Positions 34,831-46,395 of a DNA stretch of 64,000 nucleotides are shown piece by piece. Numbering within the stretch: the stretch's first letter is position 1; each line of letters starts with the position of its first letter. This stretch comes from Iris pallida (taxonomy: Eukaryota > Streptophyta > Magnoliopsida > Asparagales > Iridaceae). The notes beneath the pieces were generated by a model, which worked only from the letters and a program-made list of their open reading frames with translations, did not search any database and was not told where the DNA came from. The DNA is taken from the NCBI GenBank assembly GCA_029216955.1, contig JANAVB010005597.1, positions 49,717,551-49,781,550 on the forward strand, read 5' to 3'. The translations under genes were made by a program, and so were the position numbers.

Positions 34831-37800
34831 TGTCACGACCCGCTCCCGAATAACCGGATACGAGTCGGACACGCCCAGCCTTTGTTGTTAGACACAACAA
34901 AGTAAGCTGTACCAATCTAGGGAAACTAACCAGATAATATGAACATGAAAGAATCACAGCATCTATATAAGTGTGTCCCAACCAGAGTAAAGAGTACAAT
35001 ATCTGAATTATTACATTCAACTAATGAAAGAGTCTACTAGTCTCAATACATGGAAAGATAATGGAAACTAATGAAGTACTAGGCTTCTGCAGCCTCTAGG
35101 TCAGAAGCAGCTCCAGCTGGCTCAGTAGGGAAAGCAATATCCTGTCCATAGTATGTGTCACACAAGGCCTCCATCTCACCTATCATAACATATCCAGTCA
35201 GGAGCGGAGCAAAGTACAGTTCTAGGTAATGAACAATAACATCATGATATGAAAAGTAAATGCTGAAAGAACAGGGTAAGAACAAGGTATGTAAAGAACA
35301 TGAAGAACATGAACTACTGCTATAAAGATACAGGAAAGATCATGACTTTAGCATATATCAAGATCAGGATCATAGGAAACTAATGTAAGAACAAGATCCT
35401 GAACATGTGTGTAATATATTTGAAATACTTCTATAATATGTGACCGGCTTAGGTAAGATCATGAAAGAGCATGAAAAGATCCTAAAAGGTCATGTGGGTA
35501 CGGCTTAGGACCCGCGTGCACTGTGCGAGGCCTAAGCTAAAGATCATGAATAAGTATCCGGTTTGGTCACATATCTAGAGTATTTCCCCACCCCAAGATT
35601 CAAGTAAGAGCATGAAAGAACAAGCCAGAAAGATCATGAACGTGTCGCAGTGTGTCAGCAATAAAGAACAAGAGAAATGCACTGATCAAAACCATAGAGT
35701 GTACTTGCCTTGCTCCAGGAAAGTACGGGTAGGCAATATAGCTAGATATCCTCCTGTATAGAATAATGATGTGTACAAGTTGATTAATAAACTGGTTGAA
35801 CTAACTTAGTTATAAATGATAAGTCAACAATCATAAGGTTAGCTATTCCTTAATCTAGAAAGTTACCTTATTAAACATCCTTTTCTTACTAATCAATAGA
35901 TATGGTTATAAAACTTAATTATTGGACCAACACAATTAGTTGAGGGTATGAACTTCAAGGTCTCTACTTAAGACCACATGAAAACTTCTAAGTTGAACTC
36001 ATTGTAGATCAAATAGTTAAACAGGAACCCTTGTATAAGGCCTGGCTTCAACATTAGCTAAAAGGTGGTTCCTAGGAATCTAATTGCCCAATCAAAATAA
36101 TACCAACAGTCATAAGAAGATCATTGGTAGTACTTGGTTGATTCAACAGGTTATCTAAATTGAGATATCCTAAAGTAAAACTCAGAACACTAACCCATTT
36201 ACAGTTCAGTCCTCAATATCCATTCAGTCTCTAAGGTGGAACTGGTATCTTAGTCCAAACCAGGACACAATTCCAGCATATTCTCAATACTGGCACTACC
36301 CAACAGTTCTCATTCAAAAAGAAACATTCAAGCTTCAAAAACTAGAGAACATCAAGTTATTGATGTAGGTTAGTTCCTAAGTTAATTCCTGTGCCAGACT
36401 ACCACAACTAATCTAATAAGTTATGAACAATCATAAAATATGTCTAAACAAACGTTCACCAATCCCACACCACTCTCTTCCTAAGTCTCCCATCTACAAT
36501 GTCACCCAAAGTTATCCAAGTACTGATACTGAGTTGAATAGTCTTTAATATGTGAATGATACATCAATTCATAATATTAAATACTGTTAAACCCAACACA
36601 AACTCAGGTTTCAAGGTCAGTCCTTGTACTGATATAGAACCCTGGACTGACAGTTCCAGTTTCCTGAAACCTAGTTCAGTCCACAGATAACTCATATTGC
36701 AATAGTTAACAGTCTCTTAAAATACAATAAGGATCCTAAACCCAACCATCCTAATGAAATATGGTCACAGGTTCCTGAGTTCCTGCCCTCTCCTCCATTG
36801 GCTAGCTCAACTAAAGCTAACAATACACAGGAAAATCCTGAGACTAACTTGTTCCCTGGTCATCCTAATTTTTAGATAATGCAAGTTAAATCCCATGCTA
36901 AATCTCATGTATGGAGTTGTGAACCTACTTTATGAGGAACTTATGAGATGGGCATATCAGCTATACAATGTGAATCTAATCGTCAATCAATCTACATCCT
37001 ATACTACCAGGTGTTTTTAAGAAACTGCTCAAACCTGCTTGTGCACCAACTTGGACAGGGTACTGCAGTTAACCCTCCAATTGCATAGGATACATATAGC
37101 CTAAAAGGCTTTAGCATTAACAGTCCCAAAAGAAACAGTATGCAGCCTTCACTGCAGGACATGGAGTAGCCCATCCCACCAGGCATGCATCCCTCTCTGT
37201 TACTGAGTTAAATCAGAACATGGCTTAATGTTTCCTGACAATTGGTCTATAATCGACCAACCTGAATTTAGACCCAGTCCTAAATAAAACTTGAACTCCA
37301 ACAGTCCAATGAGGGTGCTGTAGGAAGTTAGCCTTAAATAAACTGATGTAGATCAGTTCCCCCCCAGCTCTTCTCAAATGTAAAAAAAATATAAGAAGGG
37401 AAAGGGAGGTATCAGAATCAGATTCGACCAAATGTCCAAAACAGTAGTAGAAAATCTGAACATCACTGATATAAATATGATTCTAAAATAGATACCTATT
37501 ATCAAGTGAACATTGCATCATATTCCTAGATAATACTGGATTCCCTACAGGCTATAACTGATCCTGTAAAGGCAACTTCAAAAAAGAAAACCAAAACATT
37601 CATAAACTAACATCCCTATATTCTGAACTCTGCTCTGTAACATCCTACACAGTCCTAATACACTTCCACAAATTCAACAACAAAACAGCATCATACTAAG
37701 AATTTGTATGCTCAGTCCGTATTGGTAAACAAAACAAACTGAGACACACCCTCTTAGAATCATACTTAAATTAAGCATTTAATTCATCCTCTATTTAGCA

Positions 37801-39010
37801 ACCAGAATTGACTCAATTCAAGCATATACATGTGTCCAAAGGACTATGGAATTAATCCTTTGATCAGAATGTACCTGCTCGATTTCTTCAAGGACAATCT
37901 CTGAATCAAGAAGGAAATCCTGCTTCACTCAACTGCTCAATCCAACCGTTCCTACCAGATTTGATAATAAAGAACAATCGATAAACTCAAACTATATCAT
38001 CACTGATCCACCATTCTTAGAAATTTCTAAAACAAGGATTAACTCAAGGAAGACTTACAATCGAAAGAGTACAGCTCTCGAAAAACAGATCAGTGTTCCT
38101 TAGAAGCAATTTGATCTACAAATCAATAGGAAGAGAATTCAGAGGGTTGCTTAGATCATAAGAATTTGATCTAAAAGTCTCACCTCCACTATGAAGTCAG
38201 GATCGAAATATGAACAGGCCCAAATCAGAGATCGAGATGTAAACGACTGCTTCAAATTAATTTCATGTTGGATCCAATCGGTTTCATGAGGAAAACAACA
38301 AACATATGGTGGTCAGAAACTATTGATTCCAGAATAAAAGATTGTTGGAAGTATAGATCGAACCAATGATCGTTGATCGATCTGTTCTTCTCCCAATCAA
38401 GTCAACTGACTGGATCCAGGAAGAACAAATGATCAATCATTGATTGATCGTTCCCAATCCTCAGAGTTATCAGAATGATCAAGGAGACAAGAAGATCATG
38501 ATATTTACCTACTGATATCGATCCACCCCTTGCAATGCTCGGTCCTCAGAACAATCTGCCATGGCCGACTGGATCCGAGCTTGGGGAAGAAGAAATTGAG
38601 GATGAAGGATTGTCCACCAAAGTGAGGAGAGAAGGTCTTTAAATAGCCAACTAGTGGCGTGGGGATCAAGCTCAATTTGAGCGGGAAATTCCCAACCTCC
38701 CTGGCAGAGACGGTTAGAGCACATGGCTCTGCCATGGCCGTTGGGGAAAAGGATTTGAAAAAAAAGAACTGAACAATAAGTGAAAGGAGTAATCCTTTCT
38801 CTCAGGCTGAAGTTAAATTAGATAGGCTTTCTGGGTTGGGTCATGGGTTATGGGCTATGGGCTATGGCTGGTTTATCTTAAATAGGCTTAAAGATCTAAA
38901 CCCAATCAAGTCTAGTGATAATTAAACTCATTACTAAAATAAATTCCAATTCACCTAATTAGAAGAAAGAAAAAAAAATTAGAAATAAAATATGGAAAAG
39001 TGGAGTTACA
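34831..39010 (-). repeat. Tekay-type 5' LTR (4180 bp)
   Basis: Right LTR, upstream of gag on the minus strand. TGTCACGACC at 34831 and GGAGTTACA at 39010, followed by the TSD. Nearly identical to 25677-29860. Confidence 0.95.
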
Positions 39011-39015
39011 TATGG
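39011..39015. repeat. TSD TATGG, right copy
   Basis: Pairs with 25672-25676 around the Tekay-type element. Confidence 0.92.
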
Positions 39016-39484
39016 CAGATTCAAGGTTCAGCATACGCTCGGTTTTCCTTAAGCGTATGGTTGACTCAAGGTTCAGTATACGCTTAGTTTTCTTTAAGCG
39101 TATAACAGATTTTATCTTAAGTGAATGGTTTTTAAAGTTCAGTTTATGATCAATTTGAGCATATCAGCGTATGGTTGACAAGATGATCATCAAAAGTTTA
39201 CGCTAACACAGGAGTTAGCGTATCTCAATGAGACAAATTGCCATAGCATATTCTTTTAAAAGATAGTGTATTTTGATATCTCTATCAAAAATACGCGTAT
39301 CTTACAGATATATGCTCCAAACATATTTTTCGTAAAAACGAAAAACATGGAATACGGCTAAACCCTAAAGAGGGAAGCGTATTTGCTGACGTATTGACCC
39401 TAAAGAGGGATACGTTTTCTGAGTTTTGTTCTAACCAGAGCCCTAAAAAGGGAATAGTTATTTGTTCATCATCTTCGTCCTCAC
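39016..39484 (-). other. Tat-A antisense-gene intron 1, promoter-proximal part
   Basis: Holds further CATACGCTC/AGCGTAT pairs (39016-39190). Just after the donor it holds three small hairpins: CCC/GGG around a loop that reads TCTTTA, TCTTTA or TTTTTA in the gene sense (39363-39374, 39398-39409, 39441-39452). The donor is TATG|GTGAGG at 39484. Tat-3 has three hairpins with the same loop at the same distance from its donor. Confidence 0.75.
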
Positions 39485-39630
39485 CATAAAGAGGTTTCAA
39501 TGGCCGTTCACTGCGTGAAACACGCTGACTGGCCGTCTTCTTGGTAGTGGCAGTGTCGACGGCAGGATGAGATGACTCTTCAAGGGGCTTTCCCCTTTCC
39601 TTTCGCAGCAGCATCAATCTTGGGTGCCAT
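39485..39630 (-). pseudogene. Tat-A antisense gene, exon 1
   Basis: ATG at 39628-39630 opens MAPKIDAAAKGKGKAP. A one-base shift then puts TGA in frame, and the neighbouring frame carries on as a basic Ser/Thr-rich peptide to the donor at 39485/39484 (phase 1). Tat-1 (MAPKTPRGG...) and Tat-3 (MAPRRSSTADKGKAPAE) start the same way and splice in the same phase, which is what identifies this short exon. Confidence 0.75.
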
Positions 39631-39747
39631 TAATGGAGATGGAGTTGAAGACGAAGAAGAAGAAGAAAGATCTTGAGTTTCTGAAAGCTCTTTTCTCTCT
39701 CGAAGGCAAAAGCTCTGGTAAAGAAATAAAATAGGTTTTGGAAGACC

Positions 39748-39756
39748 TATTTATAG
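39748..39756 (-). promoter_or_regulatory. TATA box of the Tat-A antisense gene
   Basis: TATAAATAG on the minus strand, about 118 bp before the exon 1 ATG. The identical 9-mer lies 96-101 bp before the equivalent ATG in Tat-1 and Tat-3. Confidence 0.75.
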
Positions 39757-39914
39757 AAGAAAGAAAGTAGTTCAAACGGCGGATATTCTTTAAACAAAAT
39801 CCCTAAAGATTTGCACTGATATTGAGGAAGATAACAAACTCATGTCAGCGTGTCAGGACTTATTCTCACTTTAAAGTTCAAAGTAATTTCGAACTTTTGA
39901 AATTCATAAAGTTC

Positions 39915-39934
39915 GAAAACTTTGAAGGGGGTCT
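39915..39934 (+). other. Polypurine block of Tat-A
   Basis: GAAAACTTTGAAGGGGGTCT ends exactly at the TGTAGGG start of the LTR. This 20-mer is the same in Tat-1 and Tat-3. GAAGGGGG is the likely polypurine primer. Confidence 0.9.
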
Positions 39935-41222
39935 TGTAGGGTGTAAAAATTATGACACGCTGACATAAGACTCAGTCCAAGTCATACGCTCAAAGCCATA
40001 CGCTCAGTCCAAGTCATACGCTCAAGGCCATACGCTCAGTCAAGGCCATACGCTCATCCAAAGGCCGTACGCTCAGTGAATATTTTATTATTTTCTGAGA
40101 TGACAGCACAGCATATATTTAATAAAGGATGAATCTGACACTTCGTCTTTCGTGCAAAGACAGCTGTCCAATAGAGACTAGCCATCGTATATGTTTTCGA
40201 AGAGTCGGTTTTGTCTTTTACGAGGACAGCTCAGCATTTCTCATAAATGTAAAAGCCATCATTACTGTCAATTTTGACAGTCTGTCAGCCATCATATCCG
40301 CAGTCACGACGCTCGAGAAGATTTTGTCAGTTATTGGAAGATATGGCGTATCAAAGAAGATTGATGATGGCCACGTGTCTACTTATTCAAACATGCCACG
40401 TGTCTACTTATTTCTTATACGACTCCTTCCAACTAAGTGAGCGTATGGATCTCATACGACTTCTTCCAATTAAGTGAGCGTATGGATCTCATACGACTTC
40501 TTCCAATTAAGTGAGCGTATGGATCTCATACGACTTCTTCCAATTAAGTGAGCGTATGGATCTCATACGACTCCTTCTCAACCAAGTGAGCGTATGGATT
40601 CCATACGACTCTTTGACAAGTGAGCGTATAGTTTCCATACGACTCCCTGTCAATAATGTGAGCGTATCAGCTTTATATGGTTCTACGCTGTCCAAGTAAG
40701 CGTATGCAAGACATGTGCCTTCAAAGCTAGCGTATGACTCTTCTTCTAAGGCAGCGTATCACAGCAGTTATGTCCAGAATGATTTTCAACGAGCAGTTAA
40801 CACACGTTCTCACGTGTCCTGTACTCAGTTATCCACTTCTTCAGAAGTTATGCAACATGGCATTCATGCCATCAATCTCTCCTGAATATGCTCTACTACT
40901 TTCAACCGCACGCTAATGTGTCTCTATCAGAATTTGCCATGCGTCCCTGCAGTTATGCACACGTCAAGTAACTACCTGAGCGTATGCTTAATGACAGTTA
41001 TCCTGAACTCTATAAAAGAGAGTTTCTTCATCTTCATCAGAGACTACAGTCAATTTCAGAGAGAACAGAGAGATTGCCCAGTTGCTGTCCAAGTTCTTCA
41101 AAGTTCGAGTCTTCTTCATCGCATCGTCCAAGGGATAAAGTAATCGTCTTCTAGATTAGATTCCTACAGTTGTAATTTTCTCAGATACAAAATAAATAAA
41201 GTGACTTTATTTATGGAAAATA
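39935..41222 (+). repeat. Tat-A middle LTR (1288 bp)
   Basis: Same length as the 5' LTR. It follows the polypurine block, so it serves as the 3' LTR of the full unit. It is itself followed by a primer site and gag, so it is also the 5' LTR of the truncated second unit. TATA box at 41011-41017. Confidence 0.93.
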
Positions 41223-41225
41223 AAT

Positions 41226-41243
41226 GGGCGACTCTGCTGGGGA
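41226..41243 (+). other. Second primer binding site (Tat-A tandem unit)
   Basis: GGGCGACTCTGCTGGGGA, one base different (first T to G) from the site at 11647. Confidence 0.8.
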
Positions 41244-41314
41244 AAGCTGTCTCCTCCAACGAGATAGCAACAACTCAATGCGATACTTCGTCGATCGGCT
41301 TGACGAAGAAGACG

Positions 41315-43620
41315 ATGGTTGTACAATTCGACCAATCGGCTTATGAAGAAATGCTCAAAGCGAAGAAGGGCCGCACTGCTTCCTCCGCTCTTCCTGCTGC
41401 CAAGAAGAAGGGACGCTCCGTCTATGTCCCTAAGCCTTCTGCAGCAGTCCGAGACGCTTCTGTCACTTCTCATGCTGACAAGAACACGTCTTCAACTTCC
41501 ATGAAGCACACTTCGGCTTCTCTGAACACGGCAACAGTGGCTTCTCCTAGTCACGCTGACAAAGTTGGTTCTTTAACCAAGTCAGCGTGTACAAGAAAAA
41601 CCATTTCTGGACATGTCAAAGTCCCTTCTCCCTCTGCTCTTACGACAGCAGTCGGCTCTTTAGCCATTGATGACTCTGAGCGTATGGCATTCAAAGGGCA
41701 GCGTACGACAAAGACAGCATACAAAAGCCAACTTCAGGCAGCGTACGCTAAGCCAAAGCCAGCGTATGCTAATAAAAAGGCAGCGTATGACCAGAAGTCC
41801 AAACTGAAGTCAGCGTATGCTAACAGATACAGTCCTTTGACTGTTTCTCAAAATCAAGCTGGGAGTTCTCTTCCACAGAACATACAAATGATTCCCCCTC
41901 AACTTGCACATCTTGTGCCAACCAAGGAGAAAGACTCTTTAGTCAACTCCTCTACTCCTAAGGTCTTTACCTCTGGAGTTAATTTGACTAGTACTCTTAC
42001 TAGATCAAACAATGGAAAATGCCTTTTGGCTAATTCCTCCAAAGATGGATTATTACCGACTCCTAGTCGGAATAATACTCATCTTCCTTCTCCCAAAATT
42101 TCTCGGTCTGAGAAAGGCAAATTACAAGTATCCAAGACTGATATCAAAGTCAGATCTCCTACGGATCTTCGTAACAAGCTTAATCAGAATCGTCTCGGTT
42201 CCACTGAGACAAGTATATTAGACTCTGATGCAGAATATGCCAAGAACTATGTGGCTCAAATTAATCAGTCTTTATACACTCAGGAACCAAGAAGACAGAA
42301 GAACAAAAGACAAGTTTCTACACAGAAACGATCTTCAAGTACTTCCCAATCTGTTCCTACAGATCTTCGGGAGTATTTGCAAAATAAACGGAGAATTGAC
42401 ACTCCGTCAGGCTATGATATTGCTCATATTTGTCATGAAAAGCATGGTTGCAACTTCCAACCTCGAGTTGTAATTCAATGTTGTTGTTCACCAAAAAGAC
42501 AATCTGTTTTCGAACGGATTCAATATGAACCAATGTTGGATGAAGATGAACCTCTTTATGCTTATGTCAATATGACCTCCAGAAATATTGGGGGTAGCAT
42601 ACGGTCTGATGCTATATCAGACTCTGAAGATGGTGTTTATCTCGGCACCCGATCCAGGACCGGAGCCTTGGCCAGAGCCTCTTCTTCTTCTCATCCAAGT
42701 GGTAATCCGGAGATCACAGAAGACTTCCTTAGAGAATCTAACTTTCCAGTATTGACTCCCGTAAATAGCCCCGGAAAAGATACTGATTCACACAGTGATG
42801 ATTCAGAACAGACTGTTTCATCATCTATTCCTCGAATGATTACCACTTACATGGCAGAGGGCAATCATGAACCTTCGACTAGCACCGAAGCTCATGAACA
42901 AAGGATTTCTTCCTTAGAACAACAGTTGCGAGCTATGGCAGATACATTGAATGCTATGCACACTCTTATGCAAGCTCAACATCAAACTCAGCAAGTCCAA
43001 CAGACAGCTCCTCCAGTTATATTAAATACTCCTGTTGTTCCAAACCCGGAACCCTCTACTATTCCGGGGGTACAATCTAATGTTCCTGTACAACCCACTC
43101 CAAGTCAGTCTGGAGCTGGGGGTGGTACATATGCTGCAGTCCCTCCTCCCAATTACACTCAACAAGTTACAACTCCCCAATCTTCTGGAATTGTTTCTAA
43201 AGAGTTAAGGAATCTCCGAACTCAATTCGAGGCATTCAAACAGAAGGATGGTTTGCAAAGGTTAGGTATCAAGCAACCTTACCCGATAGAATGGAAGCAG
43301 GTATCGTATCCACCAAAATACAAACCTCCGACCATCTCTTTCTTTGATGGGACAACCTCCCCAAGTCAGTTCATTAATCATTTTGAAGTAATGACTGATC
43401 AACTGCAACCAAGTGATGCCCTCCTTACTCGGGTGTTCGTTGGATGTCTCAAAGGAACGGCTTATGAATGGTATAGAAGTCTCCCTGATGGGTGCATTAC
43501 CTCATTTGCCGATTTCAAGCAAATATTTCTTGAACGATTCTATGAAGGGCTTAACGACATGACCATGTCAGCCCTCATAAGAATTAAACAGAAAAATAAC
43601 GAAACCACCGAGGACTTCAT
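41315..43620 (+). pseudogene. gag: Tat-A second gag copy, truncated
   Basis: Nearly identical to 11736-14041, open throughout, including the N-terminal extension, the Ala-Tyr repeat, the Cys cluster and the first half of the capsid domain. It stops in the capsid domain (after TTEDFI) where sequence switches to mid-LTR at 43621. The frame runs four more bases-worth of codons into a TGA (43628-43630). The few differences from the first copy include a lost C-terminal half, not point stops, so this duplication is young. Confidence 0.9.
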
Positions 43621-44720
43621 TAAAGGATGAATCTGACACTTCGTCTTTCGTGCAAAGACAGCTGTCCAATGGAGACTAGCCGTCGTATATGTTTTCGAAG
43701 AGTCAGTTTTGTCTTTTACGAGGACAGCTCAGCATTTCTCATAAATGTAAAAGCCATCATTACTGTCAGTTTTGACAGTCTGTCAGCCATCATATCCGCA
43801 GTCACGACGCTCGAGAAGATTTTGTCAGTTATTGGAAGATATGGCGTATCAAAGAAGATTGATGATGGCCACGTGTCTACTTATTCAAACATGCCACATG
43901 TCTACTTATTTCTTATACGACTCCTTCCAACTAAGTGAGCGTATGGATCTCATACGACTTCTTCCAATTAAGTGAGCGTATGGATCTCATACGACTTCTT
44001 CCAATTAAGTGAGCGTATGGATCTCATACGACTTCTTCCAATTAAGTGAGCGTATGGATCTCATACGACTCCTTCTCAACCAAGTGAGTGTATGGATTCC
44101 ATACGACTCCTTGACAAGTGAGCGTATAGTTTCCATACGACTCCCTGTCAATAATGTGAGCGTATCAGCTTTATATGGTTCTACGCTGTCCAAGTAAGCG
44201 TATGCAAGACATGTGCCTTCAAAGCTAGCGTATGACTCTTCTTCTAAGGCAGCGTATCACAGCAGTTATGTCGAGAATGATTTTCAACGAGCAGTTAACA
44301 CACGTTCTCACGTGTCCTGTACTCAGTTATCCACTTCTTCAGAAGTTATGCAACGTGGCATTCATGCCATCAATCTCTCCTGAATATGCTCTACTACTTT
44401 CAACCGCACGCTAATGTGTCTCCATCAGAATTTGCCACGCATCCCTGCAGTTATGCACACGTCAAGTAACTACCTGAGCGTATGCTTAATGACAGTTATC
44501 CTGAACTCTATAAAAGAGAGTTTCTTCATCTTCATCAGAGACTACAGTCAATTTCAGAGAGAACAGAGAGATTGCCCAGTTGCTGTCCAAGTTCTTCAAA
44601 GTTCGAGTTTTCTTCATCGCATCGTCCAAGGGATAAAGTAATCGTCTTCTAGATTAGATTCCTATAGTTGTAATTTTCTCAGATACAAAATAAATAAAGT
44701 GAATTTATTTATGGAAAACA
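43621..44720 (+). repeat. Tat-A right LTR, missing its first 188 bp
   Basis: Begins with TAAAGGATGAATCTG, which is position 189 of the full LTR, and runs to GGAAAACA at 44720, followed by the TSD. 1100 bp remain, including the hairpin repeat and TATA box (44509-44515). The CATACGCTC cluster is in the missing part. Confidence 0.93.
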
Positions 44721-44725
44721 CCTAC
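44721..44725. repeat. TSD CCTAC, right copy (Tat-A insertion)
   Basis: Pairs with 10351-10355. Confidence 0.9.
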
Positions 44726-46395
44726 CCCTGGTGGACGGTGTGATCGAGCCCTAGCCGATACATGCCCAGTTACCGCTAACGGGGTGCCTGCAACGAGACT
44801 TGTCTCCCTATCATACCTGAAAGGCGCGGCAGCCATAACACAGTAAAACTTGGCGGCCGAGTAAAGAATGGGCGGCCGCGGATCCTGGACGGGCAGCATA
44901 AAGCGAGCTCCGGTACACCCAGCATTATAGTAATGCCAAGCTCGTGCCCCATCCAACAAACTTCCAGCATACCCCAGGGTGATACTGGGATTGTCCAACA
45001 TCAGCTGCGCATAACCGAATTATCGTACAAAGCGGCTCGGTAAATACGGTTCCAGGAAGCACTGATTCATGTTCCAGTACACCAGGTGGGATGGCCGAAT
45101 ACTTTGTAACCAGCGGAATCCCCATGGAGGCAGAGCGGTGGCATCTTCACCTGAATCCCTTAAGTCTTCGTTGGCCTCAAAACCCAAGAAGATCGGACCA
45201 ACTTTGGTGATCTCCCATCCATGAAGGTGGGATAAAACCCTTCTGCAAACAGGGACGCCAGTGTGCGACCAACTCCTCTGGTGGAAACGACGGAGGAATG
45301 CATCTCCGGCCCTGTAGTCTTCTTCTGAACCCGGACTCATTACATTGGGATGGTGTAAAATTAACCACCCCATCAAATAGTGAAACGAAAGTTCAGTACG
45401 CGGAAAGTTATCTTTTCGACCTCGGTCATGAATCACATTTCCCGCAAACACATACCATTGCGGGGAGTAGAGCCAAGCGCCGGCCAAAGACCAACTTCAC
45501 AGCTGGCAGGATCAAGTGCCGGGTCACTCTCTCTACAGAGCCGGATCCGCCCGGGAAGACATAATCCCGAAGCCAAACCATAAGATACGCGACCAATACT
45601 GCTTTCGACGACATTCGATGAGCAAGATGCCAGAAACAGCTGTAGGAGCGTTCATCAGACTGCTGGTCCTCGTTCTCCCGAGGATTCTTCTCATCTAACA
45701 TGCTCATCTCAGAGAGCACTTCGCTACGAGAGAGCGCTGTCGGAGTGGAGAATTGCGAGGGATCTCCCTTGTCTTGCCTAAAGACGTAATCTCTCCAAGC
45801 GGTCATATGAGGCTGCAATCCGCTCTTGTCCCTCTTCTGCATATAGTAATGATGACTCGCCACTTCCTTAAAGACGGCCGTCATCTCCTCAGCCTTGTCC
45901 CCCAGGACTTGAAACTCTTCGTTGGTCGGAAAATACTCTTCATAGAGTTCCGATCCCCAAGGGAGCTTTGATACCTCATACATCTCATGAAGTGCGAGCC
46001 CTAACTCCCCCACCGGAGTAAAAAAGGTCCCGGTATGGATATCAAACATCTCCAAGAGTGCGAGGAACATATTCTCGAAGCTCAGTCCGGAACCGCGACA
46101 AAATCCTTGACCTTCAACACTGTTGCTTCAGTAGAAGTAAGGCGGTCCCCAAACAGGAACTCAGGCTTCAAGAATGTCACTTTATCAGATGTGGCAGATT
46201 TCAAAACTCCACGCTCCATCATCCGTTTGAGGAACCCATACTGTTGTTCCCGGATTTGAGTTATTCTCTCGGGATGCTGGTCCAGCATAATAGCGGCTTG
46301 AGCAGGGTTTATCACTTCCTCGTTATAATCTACTCCCGCCTGGCAAAGCGCATTGTCCAGGAGCACTTCATTCAAGAGTGGGATAGGCATCGACA
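44726..46395 (-). pseudogene. Tat-1 antisense gene, exon 2 (PMD-like domain), right of Tat-A
   Basis: Acceptor CTTTGCTAG, with exon start at 46395, phase 1, opening VSMPIPLLNEV. Motifs align in order with the Tat-A exon 2: FLKPEFLFGD, GELGLALHEMYEVS, ELYEEYFP, VAYLMVWLRDYVFPG, FHYLMGWLILHH, IRPSHLVYWN, FLEPYLPSRFVR, FGYAQL and LLDGARAWHYY. A CAA-to-TAA change at about 45020 interrupts RQFGY, and frameshifts near 46075 and 45440-45490 break it further. The frame is open at the insertion point and continues at 10350. The likely role is that of the element's antisense protein, unknown, probably nuclear. Confidence 0.75.

Larger units (their letters stand above)
25677..39010 (-). mobile_element. 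Tekay/Del-type chromovirus (Ty3/gypsy), 13.3 kb, full length
   Basis: Two LTRs of 4184 and 4180 bp flank a minus-strand gag-pol of about 1550 codons. The LTRs read TGTAACTCC...GGGTCGTGACA on the coding strand. The 5-bp TSD is TATGG. The polypurine tract is AAGGGGGAGAGATT next to the left LTR. No convincing primer site adjoins the right LTR. A C-terminal chromodomain-like segment and the long LTRs fit the Tekay lineage. I count about 16 differences between the two LTRs by eye, fewer per base than between the Tat-A LTRs, which agrees with its later insertion into Tat-A. Confidence 0.92.
10356..44720 (+). mobile_element. Tat-A: Tat/Ogre-like Ty3/gypsy element with an extra truncated tandem unit
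   Basis: Layout: 5' LTR (10356-11643), tRNA-Arg-like primer site (11647), gag, protease, RT-RH-RH2-integrase to 20793, hairpin region, antisense gene (21363-39630, interrupted by the Tekay-type element), polypurine block (39915-39934), LTR (39935-41222), a second primer site and partial gag (to 43620), and an LTR lacking its first 188 bp (43621-44720). Both ends carry the TSD CCTAC, so the whole is bounded as one insertion. The tandem tail is best explained by unequal exchange followed by a deletion. All genes except gag carry disabling changes. Confidence 0.9.
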
